Below are positions 23,605-32,082 of a DNA stretch of 36,201 nucleotides, one piece after another. Below the pieces are notes generated by a model. It worked only from the letters and a program-made list of their open reading frames with translations, had not been told where the DNA came from and searched no databases. Position 1 is the first letter of the stretch; every line of letters begins with the position of its first letter. The DNA lies in the NCBI GenBank assembly GCA_023248395.1, contig JAHFEQ010000012.1, positions 1 through 36,201 of the forward strand. The letters run 5' to 3'. Made by a program: the position numbers and the translations under genes. This DNA is from Nitrospirota bacterium (GTDB lineage: Bacteria > Nitrospirota > 9FT-COMBO-42-15 > HDB-SIOI813).

Positions 23605-24614
23605 AGCTCCCTTCCCATCACCTGGGCAATAGCCCTTATCTGCCTCATCATCTCTTTAAAGACCGGCAGCTTCAGGGACTGTTCCCCATCTGACAGGGCC
23701 TTCTCAGGATCGGGATGCACCTCCACCAGGATTCCATCCGCTCCCGCAGCTACGCCGGCACGGGCCATGGGGGTCACCAGATCCCACTTACCCACACCAT
23801 GACTGGGGTCTACGATGACGGGGAGGTGACTCAACTGCTTCAGAAGGGGAACCGCACTCAGGTCGAGGGTATTTCTCGTGTAGGTCTCAAAGGTGCGTAT
23901 GCCCCGTTCACACAGAATCACGCTGTGATTCCCCTTTGACATAATATACTCCGCAGACATCAGAAATTCTTTAACCGTAGCAGAAAGGCCCCGCTTCAAT
24001 ATCACAGGCTTATCATAGCTCCCCACCTCTGTCAGGAGTCTGAAATTCTGCATATTCCTGGCGCCTATCTGGATCACATCTGTATATTCATAGACCATCT
24101 CTATATCCCGGGGGTCCATGAGCTCGGTCACTACCAGCAACCCTGTCTTTTCTCTCGCCTCTGCTAAATACTTAAGCCCCTCAAGACCAAGCCCCTGGAA
24201 TGTATAGGGAGACGTCCGTGGTTTAAACGCCCCACCCCTTATAAAACTTACCCCTTCGCTCTTTATCTCCTTCGCAATGTACAGGAGCATCTCCCGATTC
24301 TCTACGGCACAGGGACCTGCAATGACCTGGATCTTTTTACCTCCGATAGGTACCCCATTGATATGGATCACCGTGTCCTCAGAATGAAATTCCCTGCTCG
24401 CGAGTTTGTAAGGTTTAAGGATAGGGACAACCTTTTCTACCCCCGGGAATGCGGCAAGGGGTAGTTCCTGCAATACCCTCTCATCTCCTATGGCGCCAAG
24501 CACTGTGCGCTCTTTGCCTTTTGATACATGAATGGCAAGTCCGAGATCTTCCAGCCGCTCCTTGATATGCCTGATCTGCTCTTCTGTCGCATCAGGCCTC
24601 AGTACAATGATCAT
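23601..24614 (-). CDS. aroF: 3-deoxy-7-phosphoheptulonate (DAHP) synthase, type I-beta
   Basis: 337 residues. An N-terminal ferredoxin-like/ACT-like regulatory domain (about 1-68) precedes the barrel with GPCAVE (100-105, metal-binding Cys102) and [15 protein letters not shown] (127-141), then DPSHGVGKW. This architecture, as in Thermotoga DAHP synthase, permits feedback control by aromatic amino acids. It catalyses the first step of the shikimate pathway. ATGA overlaps join it to hisC upstream and tyrA downstream. Confidence 0.96.
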   Translation of the reverse strand: MIIVLRPDATEEQIRHIKERLEDLGLAIHVSKGKERTVLGAIGDERVLQELPLAAFPGVEKVVPILKPYKLASREFHSEDTVIHINGVPIGGKKIQVIAGPCAVENREMLLYIAKEIKSEGVSFIRGGAFKPRTSPYTFQGLGLEGLKYLAEAREKTGLLVVTELMDPRDIEMVYEYTDVIQIGARNMQNFRLLTEVGSYDKPVILKRGLSATVKEFLMSAEYIMSKGNHSVILCERGIRTFETYTRNTLDLSAVPLLKQLSHLPVIVDPSHGVGKWDLVTPMARAGVAAGADGILVEVHPDPEKALSDGEQSLKLPVFKEMMRQIRAIAQVMGREL

Positions 24615-25702
24615 TCAATGATCCTCCTTCCCAATATCTTTCTAAGGGCCTCTATAAATCTTTTATTCTCTTCCGGGAGACCGACAGTCACTCTCAGGTT
24701 TGGTCCGGCCATATGCCGGATGATAATACCCTCTCTCAGCATAGCATCAAATATTCTCCTGCCATCCTCACCCGCCTGAAAATATATAAAATTCGCCTCC
24801 GTAGGGAGATATTTTATCCCCATTGAATCAAACTCTTTATAAAGAAGCCCTTTCCCTTCATTGTTTACCCTCCGGCTTTCCTCAACATGCAGTGTATCCT
24901 CCAGGGCTGCCAATGCGGCGCTCTGCGCAAGTGCATTGGTGTTAAAGGGCTGCCTCACCCTGTTTAACATATCTGCGATCTCCATCTTCATCAGCCCATA
25001 TCCGATACGAAGTCCCGCAAGCCCATATATCTTTGAGAAGGTGCGAAGGATGACTACATTACGCCCCTCTTTCATATAGGCCAGAGATTCCGGATATTGA
25101 TTGGAAGTCACATACTCGGCGTAGGCCTCATCAAAGACCACCAACACATCCTCAGGGATACTTTTCATAAAATCTTTGACCTCTTCAGCCATGACAATTG
25201 TACCCGTTGGATTATTGGGATTGGATATAAAGACCAGCCTTGTCTTAGGGGCAATACTCCCTGCCATCTTCTCGATATGATAACGTCCATCCTTCATGGG
25301 AACAGTGATAACAGTGCCATTTGCCGCAGTCATAATCAGGCTATACACAGAGAAGGTATTTTCAGAGACCACAGCATTATCACCTGGAGACACGAAGGTC
25401 CTGATCAGGAGCTCGATAATCTCATTAGACCCATTGCCCAGGACTACCGCATCCGGCGATACCCCCCACTTCTTCGCAATAGCTCCCCTCAGATAAAATC
25501 CACCCCCATCAGGATAGCGATGCACCCTGCCGAGGTATCTCTCGATCGCCTCAATCGCCTTGCGCGATGGCCCCAGGGGATTCTCATTAGAGGCAAGTTT
25601 GATAGCCCCTTTGATCCCTAACTCCCTCTCCAGCTCTTCGATAGGTTTACCCGGAGAGTAAGGGACAAGATTCTTTATATTGTCACTCACGTATTTAAGC
25701 AC
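24611..25702 (-). CDS. hisC: histidinol-phosphate/aromatic aminotransferase
   Basis: 363 residues, fold-type I PLP enzyme. The Schiff-base lysine is K224 in [25 protein letters not shown] (161-168) and DEAYAEY (191-197) complete the PLP site. Sequence fits HisC, but no other his biosynthesis gene is near. Between pheA and aroF it probably transaminates phenylpyruvate and 4-hydroxyphenylpyruvate, possibly besides histidinol phosphate. The start is GTG 25702, with AGAGGGTG just upstream. A REP-like hairpin lies in the 74-base gap before it. Confidence 0.93.
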   Translation of the reverse strand: MLKYVSDNIKNLVPYSPGKPIEELERELGIKGAIKLASNENPLGPSRKAIEAIERYLGRVHRYPDGGGFYLRGAIAKKWGVSPDAVVLGNGSNEIIELLIRTFVSPGDNAVVSENTFSVYSLIMTAANGTVITVPMKDGRYHIEKMAGSIAPKTRLVFISNPNNPTGTIVMAEEVKDFMKSIPEDVLVVFDEAYAEYVTSNQYPESLAYMKEGRNVVILRTFSKIYGLAGLRIGYGLMKMEIADMLNRVRQPFNTNALAQSAALAALEDTLHVEESRRVNNEGKGLLYKEFDSMGIKYLPTEANFIYFQAGEDGRRIFDAMLREGIIIRHMAGPNLRVTVGLPEENKRFIEALRKILGRRIIE

Positions 25703-25717
25703 GACACCCTCTTCTCA

Positions 25718-25740
25718 CGCAGGCTAAAGCCTGCGACTAC
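25718..25740. repeat. REP-like hairpin, copy 4 (pheA-hisC gap)
   Basis: GCAGGCTAAAGCCTGC followed by GACTAC, the reverse orientation of the hairpin at 2282-2338. It lies in the gap between pheA and hisC, upstream of the hisC Shine-Dalgarno site. Confidence 0.8.
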
Positions 25741-25776
25741 CCGCTACCTTCTCACAGCTACCAGCTACCTTAACTA

Positions 25777-26844
25777 TCACTCTCCCGTAGGATACGACCC
25801 CAGTACCTTAAGAAACAGACACTGCGGTTCAAGTTTCTCCAACGCCGCTTTTACCTTCTCATCCTCCATATGTCCCTGGAGGTCAACAAAAAATATATAA
25901 TCCCATGCCTTTTTCCTCGATGGCCGGGATTCTATCTTGGTAAGATTTATACCATGCTCACTAAAAGTCTTCAGGACATTATAAAGGGCCCCTACCCTGT
26001 CCTTGATGGAAAACATGATCGAGGTCTTATCCCTTCCACTCTTTGGCACATGATTCCTGGCTATCACAAGAAACCGGGTAAAGTTGTTCGTGTAGTCTTC
26101 TATGTGACTTTTAATAACCTTAAGCCCGTAGAGCTGGGTGGCAAGCTCACTTGCTATGGCCGCTGCAGAAGGGTCCTCTACACACATCTCTGCAGCCCTG
26201 GCAGTGCTTGACACCTCCACAATAGGGATGTGGGGGAGATGATGTTCTATCCAGGTCCGGCATTGCCCAATGGGCTGTGGATGGGAATAGACACATTTAA
26301 TATCCTCCATCACTCCTGACTGGGACAGGAGATGCAGGCCAACCTCCTGGAGTATCTCGGATGTAATCTTCAGATTCGACTCTACAAACATATCCAGTGT
26401 ATAGTTCACCACCCCTTCTGTAGAGTTCTCTATAGGCACTACCCCGTAATCAGCCCTCCCCCTCTCAACTTCTGCAAACACCTCCCGGATGCTGTTTACA
26501 GGAATATAATTAGCAAAGAATCCAAACTGCTTCATAGCGGCAAGGTGTGTAAAAGTAGCCTTCGGCCCAAAGTAGGCAACCCGCAGGGGCTGCTCCAATG
26601 CAAGAGAGGCTGACATGATCTCCCTGAAGACAACCCTGAGGGCCTCATTCGGGAAAGGTCCTTTATTCTCCTTCTCAAGCCGCTCGTATATCTCCCGCTC
26701 CCTCTGAGGGACATGGGCTGCCAGCTTTTCCTCTTTCTTGATCTTGCCAATATCAATAGCAAGCCGTGCCCGCTCGTTCAGGAGTCTCAAGATTTCCATG
26801 TCTGTTTTGTCAATCTCGTTGCGTAGTTTATCTAACTCTTTCAT
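25777..26844 (-). CDS. pheA: bifunctional chorismate mutase / prephenate dehydratase
   Basis: 355 residues with three domains: chorismate mutase of the AroQ type (about 1-85, LRNEIDKTDMEILRLLNERA), prephenate dehydratase (about 88-265, with YFGPKATFTHLAA, PIENSTEGVVNYTLD and the catalytic TRF at 256-258), and a C-terminal ACT domain (about 275-350, GALYNVLKTFSEHGINLTKI, then ESRP at 305-308). ESRP and GAL are the phenylalanine-binding feedback motifs. It makes phenylpyruvate from chorismate. It is first in the aromatic operon, with its own promoter candidate at 26910-26938. Confidence 0.97.
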   Translation of the reverse strand: MKELDKLRNEIDKTDMEILRLLNERARLAIDIGKIKKEEKLAAHVPQREREIYERLEKENKGPFPNEALRVVFREIMSASLALEQPLRVAYFGPKATFTHLAAMKQFGFFANYIPVNSIREVFAEVERGRADYGVVPIENSTEGVVNYTLDMFVESNLKITSEILQEVGLHLLSQSGVMEDIKCVYSHPQPIGQCRTWIEHHLPHIPIVEVSSTARAAEMCVEDPSAAAIASELATQLYGLKVIKSHIEDYTNNFTRFLVIARNHVPKSGRDKTSIMFSIKDRVGALYNVLKTFSEHGINLTKIESRPSRKKAWDYIFFVDLQGHMEDEKVKAALEKLEPQCLFLKVLGSYPTGE

Positions 26845-26860
26845 ATTGCTTTAGTTGAAG

Positions 26861-26881
26861 ATTCCGAAACAAGTTCGGAAT
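26861..26881. repeat. short inverted repeat in the pheA leader
   Basis: ATTCCGAA (26861-26868) and TTCGGAAT (26874-26881) form an 8-bp stem within the predicted pheA 5' leader. The sequence resembles widespread ATTCCG/CGGAAT repeats. No leader peptide rich in Phe codons was seen. Confidence 0.6.
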
Positions 26882-26909
26882 GACAGTAATGGGCACTTTT
26901 ATTTTGGCT

Positions 26910-26938
26910 ATGATAACTTATTCTGTCACGGTTTGCAA
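26910..26938 (-). promoter_or_regulatory. candidate promoter of the pheA-aromatic operon
   Basis: On the minus strand TTGCAA (26933-26938) is followed after 17 bases by TATCAT (26910-26915), four and five of six matches. It lies in the ruvB-pheA gap and would give a leader of about 59 bases. Confidence 0.5.
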
Positions 26939-26954
26939 TAATGAGGACTTCTAT

Positions 26955-27977
26955 CTACAACAATCTCTCCTGCTCTTCTCCCCCTTCTATAGACAGGCCA
27001 AAGTGTTTGTAGGCATTGGGGGTTGCAAGGCGGCCCCTCGGGGTGCGGCTCAGGAAACCTTCCTGGATCAAAAATGGCTCATAAACATCCTCTATGGTAT
27101 CCTTATCTTCACTGATGGCTGCGGCTATCGTCTCAACACCCACGGGTCCACCGCCAAATTTCTGTATAATCGTAAGGAGGAGCTTTCGATCCATCATGTC
27201 GAAACCCCGCTCGTCGATCTCCAGCATACCGAGGGCCTTTACAGCCACCTCCTGTGTGATAATCCCATCGGCCATGATTTCAGCATAATCTCTTACCCGT
27301 CTTAACAAGCGGTTTGCAATCCTCGGCGTACCCCTTGAGCGCCCTGAGATCTCATCCGCCCCTTTATCATCCAGTCTCAGATTCATTATATTTGCAGAAC
27401 GTATCAGTATCTTTTTAAGTTCCTCAGGCCTGTAGAAATCAAGTCTGATTATGATGCCAAATCTATCCCTCAGGGGGGATGTAAGAAGCCCTGTCCTCGT
27501 TGTAGCCCCTACCAATGTAAAGCTTGGTATATCTAACTTGATCGTCCTTGCACCAGGCCCCTGACCTATAATAATATCAATCTTATAATCCTCCATGGCA
27601 GGATAAAGGACCTCCTCGATGGTAGGATTCAGCCTGTGGATCTCGTCTATAAACAGCACCTCCTGCCTTTGCAGATTCGTAAGGATAGCGGCCAGATCGC
27701 CCTGACGCTCTATGGTCGGGCCTGAGGTCGCCTTTATACCCACTCCAAGTTCTTTGGCGATAATATAGGCGAGTGTCGTCTTTCCAAGACCCGGGGGGCC
27801 ATAAAACAGCACATGATCTAAGGACTCCATGCGCCTTCTTGCGGCCTCTATAAAGATATAAAGGTTTTCCTTGACCTTATCCTGTCCAATATATTCATCT
27901 AATGTTCCAGGTCGTAGAGTCGCCTCATATTTCTTTTCTTCTTCGTCTAATTGTGATGTGAATATGCGATCCGGCAT
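26955..27977 (-). CDS. ruvB: Holliday junction branch-migration ATPase RuvB
   Basis: 340 residues. Walker [10 protein letters not shown] is at 60-68, Walker B DEIH at 111-114, sensor GATTRTG at 157-163 and the arginine finger Arg170 in SPLRDRFG. The C-terminal winged helix contains [15 protein letters not shown]. Hexamers drive branch migration with RuvA. It starts three bases after ruvA. Confidence 0.98.
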   Translation of the reverse strand: MPDRIFTSQLDEEEKKYEATLRPGTLDEYIGQDKVKENLYIFIEAARRRMESLDHVLFYGPPGLGKTTLAYIIAKELGVGIKATSGPTIERQGDLAAILTNLQRQEVLFIDEIHRLNPTIEEVLYPAMEDYKIDIIIGQGPGARTIKLDIPSFTLVGATTRTGLLTSPLRDRFGIIIRLDFYRPEELKKILIRSANIMNLRLDDKGADEISGRSRGTPRIANRLLRRVRDYAEIMADGIITQEVAVKALGMLEIDERGFDMMDRKLLLTIIQKFGGGPVGVETIAAAISEDKDTIEDVYEPFLIQEGFLSRTPRGRLATPNAYKHFGLSIEGGEEQERLL

Positions 27978-27980
27978 AAG

Positions 27981-28571
27981 TTAACTCTTCGCCAGGGTTT
28001 TCAATGCCTCTCTGATAATCTCCTCGATGGACATATCCTTGCAACTTTTACCAGCTGTGTTAATGGCCTCATGGGCCTGAACCCTCGAATAACCAAGATT
28101 CACCAATGCGGAAAGCGCATCGGCTGCCACCTTCGGGTCGAGCCCCGCTTCCTCAGTAGATGAGCTCAGGGGAACAAGCTTTTCCTTTAATTCGAGGACG
28201 ATCCTGGCCGCGGTCTTTTTCCCGACACCGGGTATCATGCTCAATCTATTGACATCCCCATTCTCTACGATCTCCATTAAGTTCGACAGTGACGGACCTG
28301 ACATGATATTCAGACCCATCTTTGGCCCTATACCGGATATGGTGAGAAGCGTAATAAAAAAGTCCCTCTCCTCTATACTCAAAAATCCATATAACTGAAT
28401 CGCATCTTCCCTTACATTCGTATAGGTATGCAGAGTTACCTCCTCTTTAAGTGGCGGTAACTTAGGAAAAGTCGAAAGGGGGATAAAGATCTTATAACCG
28501 ACGCCATTTACATCAATGACTGAGTATTGAGGAGCCTTAATGATGAGATGACCGCGAATAAGGGCTATCAT
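27981..28571 (-). CDS. ruvA: Holliday junction binding protein RuvA
   Basis: 196 residues: N-terminal OB domain (1-63), two helix-hairpin-helix motifs (GIGPKMG at 80-86 and PGVGKKTA at 114-121), and a C-terminal RuvB-binding helical domain (about 150-196, ALSALVNLGYSRVQAHEAI). It recognises four-way junctions. It lies six bases after ruvC. Confidence 0.97.
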   Translation of the reverse strand: MIALIRGHLIIKAPQYSVIDVNGVGYKIFIPLSTFPKLPPLKEEVTLHTYTNVREDAIQLYGFLSIEERDFFITLLTISGIGPKMGLNIMSGPSLSNLMEIVENGDVNRLSMIPGVGKKTAARIVLELKEKLVPLSSSTEEAGLDPKVAADALSALVNLGYSRVQAHEAINTAGKSCKDMSIEEIIREALKTLAKS

Positions 28572-28577
28572 AAATTT

Positions 28578-29060
28578 TTATTTTTGATATCTTACCTTCC
28601 TGTGAAGAAAGCATATGGCCACAGCAAGAGCATCTGCCGCATGATGGGAGTCAATAGGTTTATCTGTTTTCAGAATCTGACCTACCATATGCTGCACCTG
28701 CTCTTTCCTGGCAGCTCCGTAACCTGCTACGGCGAGCTTGACTTCTAACGGGGTGTACTCGAATACAGGGATTGCGGCATTAACAGCGGCAAGCATTACG
28801 ATTCCATTAACCTGGGCTAATTTGATCACCGTCTGAACATTCTTGGAATAGAACCCCTTCTCTATGATGACGGCATCAGGCTTATATGTATGTATCATTT
28901 TGTCAGTTTCACTATAGATTCGTTGAAGACGGCTGCTGATATCGGCCTTCTGCGGAGAGTTAATGGTGCCGGAAGATACATAGAAAAGATGGTTGTCTTC
29001 TTCATCTATCAGGCCAAAGCCTGTGACAATAGTCCCGGGGTCTATGCCCAATGCCCTCAC
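28578..29060 (-). CDS. ruvC: Holliday junction resolvase RuvC
   Basis: 160 residues from GTG 29060. GTG gives the canonical N-terminus (VRALGIDPG, first residue fMet) and has the Shine-Dalgarno site GGGGGTGG (29063-29070); an upstream ATG at 29084 would add eight residues derived from a repeat. The acidic catalytic residues are Asp7, Glu67 and Asp143; the fourth position is His140 (SHHAADALAVAI), as in Thermus RuvC, rather than the Asp of E. coli. It cuts junctions symmetrically with RuvAB. Confidence 0.96.
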   Translation of the reverse strand: MRALGIDPGTIVTGFGLIDEEDNHLFYVSSGTINSPQKADISSRLQRIYSETDKMIHTYKPDAVIIEKGFYSKNVQTVIKLAQVNGIVMLAAVNAAIPVFEYTPLEVKLAVAGYGAARKEQVQHMVGQILKTDKPIDSHHAADALAVAICFLHRKVRYQK

Positions 29061-29070
29061 TGCCACCCCC

Positions 29071-29103
29071 ATTTGAAATTTCAAATCTCAAATTTCAAAT
29101 TTG
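29071..29103. repeat. AT-rich tandem palindrome upstream of ruvC
   Basis: ATTTGAAATTTCAAAT (29071-29086) is a perfect 16-bp palindrome, followed by a second inverted repeat centred near 29095. It fills most of the 48-base gap between yebC and ruvC, just upstream of the ruvC Shine-Dalgarno site. Confidence 0.7.
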
Positions 29104-29108
29104 AACTC

Positions 29109-29852
29109 TCAGATCTTATTCAGGATTTCATCCCTCAAATTAAGATTGGCATATACGTTTTGTACATCCTCATGATCCTCAAGGGCCTCTACCAGCCTTA
29201 GCACCTGCTCTGCAGTTTTATCATCAAGGTCTATATAGTTCTGGGGTATCATCGTTACCTCTGCCATCGCTACCGGTATCCCTGCCTTTTCTATAGCGCT
29301 CTTGACTGCCTCAAAATCTCCCGGGGTAGTAATGATCTCAAAGTTATCTCCGTCCCTCCTCATATCTTCTGCTCCCGCCTCCAATACAAGGGTCATCAAA
29401 CTATCCTCTCCTGTCTTCCCGCCTTCAATAACAATATACCCCTTTTTATCAAACATCCACGACACACATCCAGCCTCCCCCATATTCCCGCCATGCTTAC
29501 TCAATAGATGTCTTATCTCCGGGACTGTACGGTTTTTGTTGTCCGTCATTATAGATATCAAAAGGGCTGCCCCGCCTGGACCATACCCTTCAAATATGGC
29601 CTCTTCATAGGTTACCCCCGGTAACTCACCGGTACCTCTCTGAATAGCCTTCTTTATGTTATCAGCAGGCATATTGGACTCTTTTGCCTTTAAGATAACC
29701 GTGCGAAGCCTTGGATTCCCTGCAGGGTCTCCCCCTCCAATCCTTGCAGCCACAGTAATCTCTTTAATAATCTTCGTAAATACCTTCCCCCTCTTTGCAT
29801 CAATAGCCATCTTTTTGTGTTTCGTGGTAGCCCACTTTGAATGACCAGACAT
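29109..29852 (-). CDS. yebC: YebC/PmpR-family regulator
   Basis: 247 residues. The N-terminal signature [20 protein letters not shown] and the segments [20 protein letters not shown] and [14 protein letters not shown] are diagnostic. The family was described as DNA-binding regulators and more recently as ribosome-associated factors easing translation of difficult proline-rich sequences. Gene order yebC-ruvC-ruvA-ruvB is conserved in many bacteria. The Shine-Dalgarno site is AAGGAGG. Confidence 0.96.
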   Translation of the reverse strand: MSGHSKWATTKHKKMAIDAKRGKVFTKIIKEITVAARIGGGDPAGNPRLRTVILKAKESNMPADNIKKAIQRGTGELPGVTYEEAIFEGYGPGGAALLISIMTDNKNRTVPEIRHLLSKHGGNMGEAGCVSWMFDKKGYIVIEGGKTGEDSLMTLVLEAGAEDMRRDGDNFEIITTPGDFEAVKSAIEKAGIPVAMAEVTMIPQNYIDLDDKTAEQVLRLVEALEDHEDVQNVYANLNLRDEILNKI

Positions 29853-29877
29853 ATTAAACCTCCTTCAAAGAAATCTT

Positions 29878-30846
29878 TTATTTTTCTTTTATATCTATCT
29901 CCTTTGGTTCAAAGTCTGAGACCTCAATCCCCTTTACCTTGAGCTTATCCCCCTCTTTAGAAGCTATGACCCGGAGTTTGACATTTAAGGCTACATTAAA
30001 GATACCTTCCATAATCGTCTCGGTAATCGTCGATACCTCAGGGACAGGCTTCCCTAACTCAACCCTCTCCTCTCCTCTTTGCCCGACATGGCCTTCCTTA
30101 TCCTCAGCACGTAATAATCCGCCTCTAAGACTCTCCTCCTCTACCCATCCTCTTAAATCCTCTGCCCTCTCCCGCTGCATTTCAGACTCAACCACTGATG
30201 GGGTAATTGGTCTAATCTGCTCTTCCGGTATAGACATCCTCTTTCTTGGCCGTCCTGTCTCGATCATCTCTTTCAAATCGGCTAACACTAATCTGCTTAC
30301 CGATGTCAGTGTCTCAAGGACCCCCTCTCCGGTTGCAGCAGAGGCAAGGAAAGACGGAACACCCCGGGGGTTAAGGGCCCTGTTTAAGACCTCCATAGAT
30401 AGGACTTTGGGCAGATCTTTCTTATTGTATTGTATAACAAAGGGAAAATCGTCCAGATTTATGCTGTGATCTGCAAGATTTTTTCTCAGGTTATTCATAC
30501 TTTCAAGATTAGAATCCAGCATATCTTCCTGGGAATCCGCAACGAAGACAACGCCATCAGCACCCTTTAATACGAGTTTTCTTGTGGCATTATAGAATAC
30601 CTGTCCAGGAACAGTGTAGAGGTGAAACCGCATCTTATATCCCTTGATCTCTCCCGCCTCTAAAGGGAAAAAATCAAAAAATAGTGTCCGGTCCCCATAG
30701 GTAGGAAGCGTAATAAGTTTGCCCTTTTTCTCCGGTACGATCTTCTCATAAATGCATTTAATATTGGTGGTCTTGCCAGATAGTCCTGGTCCATAAAACA
30801 CGATCTTTGCGTTGATCTCCCTTGAGGTATAGTTAAATAATGCCAT
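29878..30846 (-). CDS. MglA-like small GTPase with a C-terminal extension
   Basis: 322 residues. The first 195 or so match MglA, the polarity/gliding GTPase: P-loop GPGLSGKTT (19-27), DRTLFFDFFP (52-61), VPGQVFYNATRK (79-90), NKKDLP (141-146) and ASAATGEGV. MglA is normally about 195 residues; here a charged linker (about 200-265) and a C-terminal segment (about 275-322, IMEGIFNVALNVKLRVIASK) are added. No MglB/Roadblock gene is adjacent. The role is inferred as a spatial switch, possibly for pili or polarity; the extension might be an effector or anchor domain. ATG 30846 has no clear Shine-Dalgarno site. Confidence 0.88.
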   Translation of the reverse strand: MALFNYTSREINAKIVFYGPGLSGKTTNIKCIYEKIVPEKKGKLITLPTYGDRTLFFDFFPLEAGEIKGYKMRFHLYTVPGQVFYNATRKLVLKGADGVVFVADSQEDMLDSNLESMNNLRKNLADHSINLDDFPFVIQYNKKDLPKVLSMEVLNRALNPRGVPSFLASAATGEGVLETLTSVSRLVLADLKEMIETGRPRKRMSIPEEQIRPITPSVVESEMQRERAEDLRGWVEEESLRGGLLRAEDKEGHVGQRGEERVELGKPVPEVSTITETIMEGIFNVALNVKLRVIASKEGDKLKVKGIEVSDFEPKEIDIKEK

Positions 30847-30931
30847 AAATTCGTTTAGAGACCCTTCGCTCGCTCAGGGTAACTGCGATCACAAACAATA
30901 AACAATGAAAATTCATTTCTGGTCGCAGTTA

Positions 30932-30961
30932 GTTGTAACAGAAAAAAGGTAGGGGTGTCAA
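30932..30961 (-). promoter_or_regulatory. weak candidate promoter for the MglA-like gene
   Basis: On the minus strand TTGACA (30956-30961) is followed after 18 bases by TACAAC (30932-30937), a perfect -35 with a weak -10 box. The leader of about 80 bases contains ACTGCGA/TCGCAGT inverted repeats. Confidence 0.35.
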
Positions 30962-30962
30962 C

Positions 30963-31889
30963 TCAACTTACTCCTAACTTACTCGTACGATAAGAGATGG
31001 CCTTAACAAGGGCCGCAATTGTACAATTTACAGGAACAGAAGAATGATGCTTTGCACCCTCTCTGCATATATAACCATTAAAATAGTCAATCTCTGTAGG
31101 TTTTCCTTTTGTAAAATCTTCAAACATGGAGGTATAAAAGCCCCGCAACTTTTCTGTAACCGCGATATGCTCATCCATCAAATCTGCCGGAAGTATAATA
31201 CCTCTCCTCCCTGCTAAGGATCTGATCTCCTGAAATAGTTTATAGGCTATATCCAGCGCATCCTTTGAATCAAGAATACAGTCAATCGGGCCATTTAGTA
31301 TGACCGAAAGGGGATTAAATACGGCATTCCAGCATAGTTTTTGCCACTTGGCCTTATAAATATCCCGGGAGAGCTTTGTCGGTATCCCGGCATCTTTAAA
31401 TAGATTGACGACAGCCTGCAAACGCTCACTCTCACTACCATCAAGCTCACCAATACTTAAAGAACCAGCCCCATGGTGAGAAATCACCCCGGTCTCTTCC
31501 ATTCTTGCACCGATAAAGGCTATGCCTCCCAACACATTCGCATGAGGAAAATGCCTGAGGATATCCTCTTCACTGTCAACCCCGTTTTGAAGGGGAAGAA
31601 TTAAGGTATCTTCTTTAAGAACAGGACTAAGGGAATTCAGGACACTTTCAGTGTCATATCGCTTAACGGCTATGATGATAAGGTCAGTTGGAGTGAGATC
31701 TGCCGGGTTTGCAGATACCTCTGGATGGATTGCCCATACATCCCCCTTGCTCTTTACAATGAGTCCCCTGTCTTTAATGATAGAAAGGCTCCTGGGTGTG
31801 ACAAGATAAGAGACCCTTAGCCCGGCCCTCGACAGGCAAGCCCCGTAATAGCCCCCCACGGCCCCGGCACCCACAACTAAAATGTTCAT
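30963..31889 (-). CDS. panE: 2-dehydropantoate 2-reductase (ketopantoate reductase)
   Basis: 308 residues from ATG 31889. The NADP-binding GAGAVGGYYG (7-16), QNGV (101-104), the catalytic Lys184 in WQKLCWNAVFNPLS and the substrate-binding PTEIDYFNGYI match the PanE/ApbA family. It reduces ketopantoate in pantothenate synthesis; family paralogues with other substrates exist and no other pan gene is near. An upstream ATG at 31916 precedes the predicted transcript start (near 31910), and ATG 31889 has AGGGAA, so 31889 is preferred. Confidence 0.88.
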   Translation of the reverse strand: MNILVVGAGAVGGYYGACLSRAGLRVSYLVTPRSLSIIKDRGLIVKSKGDVWAIHPEVSANPADLTPTDLIIIAVKRYDTESVLNSLSPVLKEDTLILPLQNGVDSEEDILRHFPHANVLGGIAFIGARMEETGVISHHGAGSLSIGELDGSESERLQAVVNLFKDAGIPTKLSRDIYKAKWQKLCWNAVFNPLSVILNGPIDCILDSKDALDIAYKLFQEIRSLAGRRGIILPADLMDEHIAVTEKLRGFYTSMFEDFTKGKPTEIDYFNGYICREGAKHHSSVPVNCTIAALVKAISYRTSKLGVS

Positions 31890-31916
31890 CTGATGATTCC
31901 CTGATTTGTGCAGCAT

Positions 31917-31945
31917 ATTTTATCACAACAACTTATCTTTATGAA
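31917..31945 (-). promoter_or_regulatory. panE promoter
   Basis: On the minus strand TTCATA (31940-31945) is followed after 17 bases by TAAAAT (31917-31922). The predicted start near 31910 gives a leader of about 21 bases. Confidence 0.5.
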
Positions 31946-32082
31946 TTACAATTTGTGGTCTGCTTATCAACTTAAGAAAAAATTCCGAAGAATATCTCTG
32001 TTCAACATAAATAAAGTAAACTTCCTACCAGAAAAGCAAGGACGTCATTCTGGCGGAGACAACCCCATCTATTTAATCTAAA

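Noticed and set aside
26845-26909. Phe-rich leader peptide/attenuator upstream of pheA
   Set aside because: The leader has one short hairpin but no small open frame with clustered Phe codons and no T-run.
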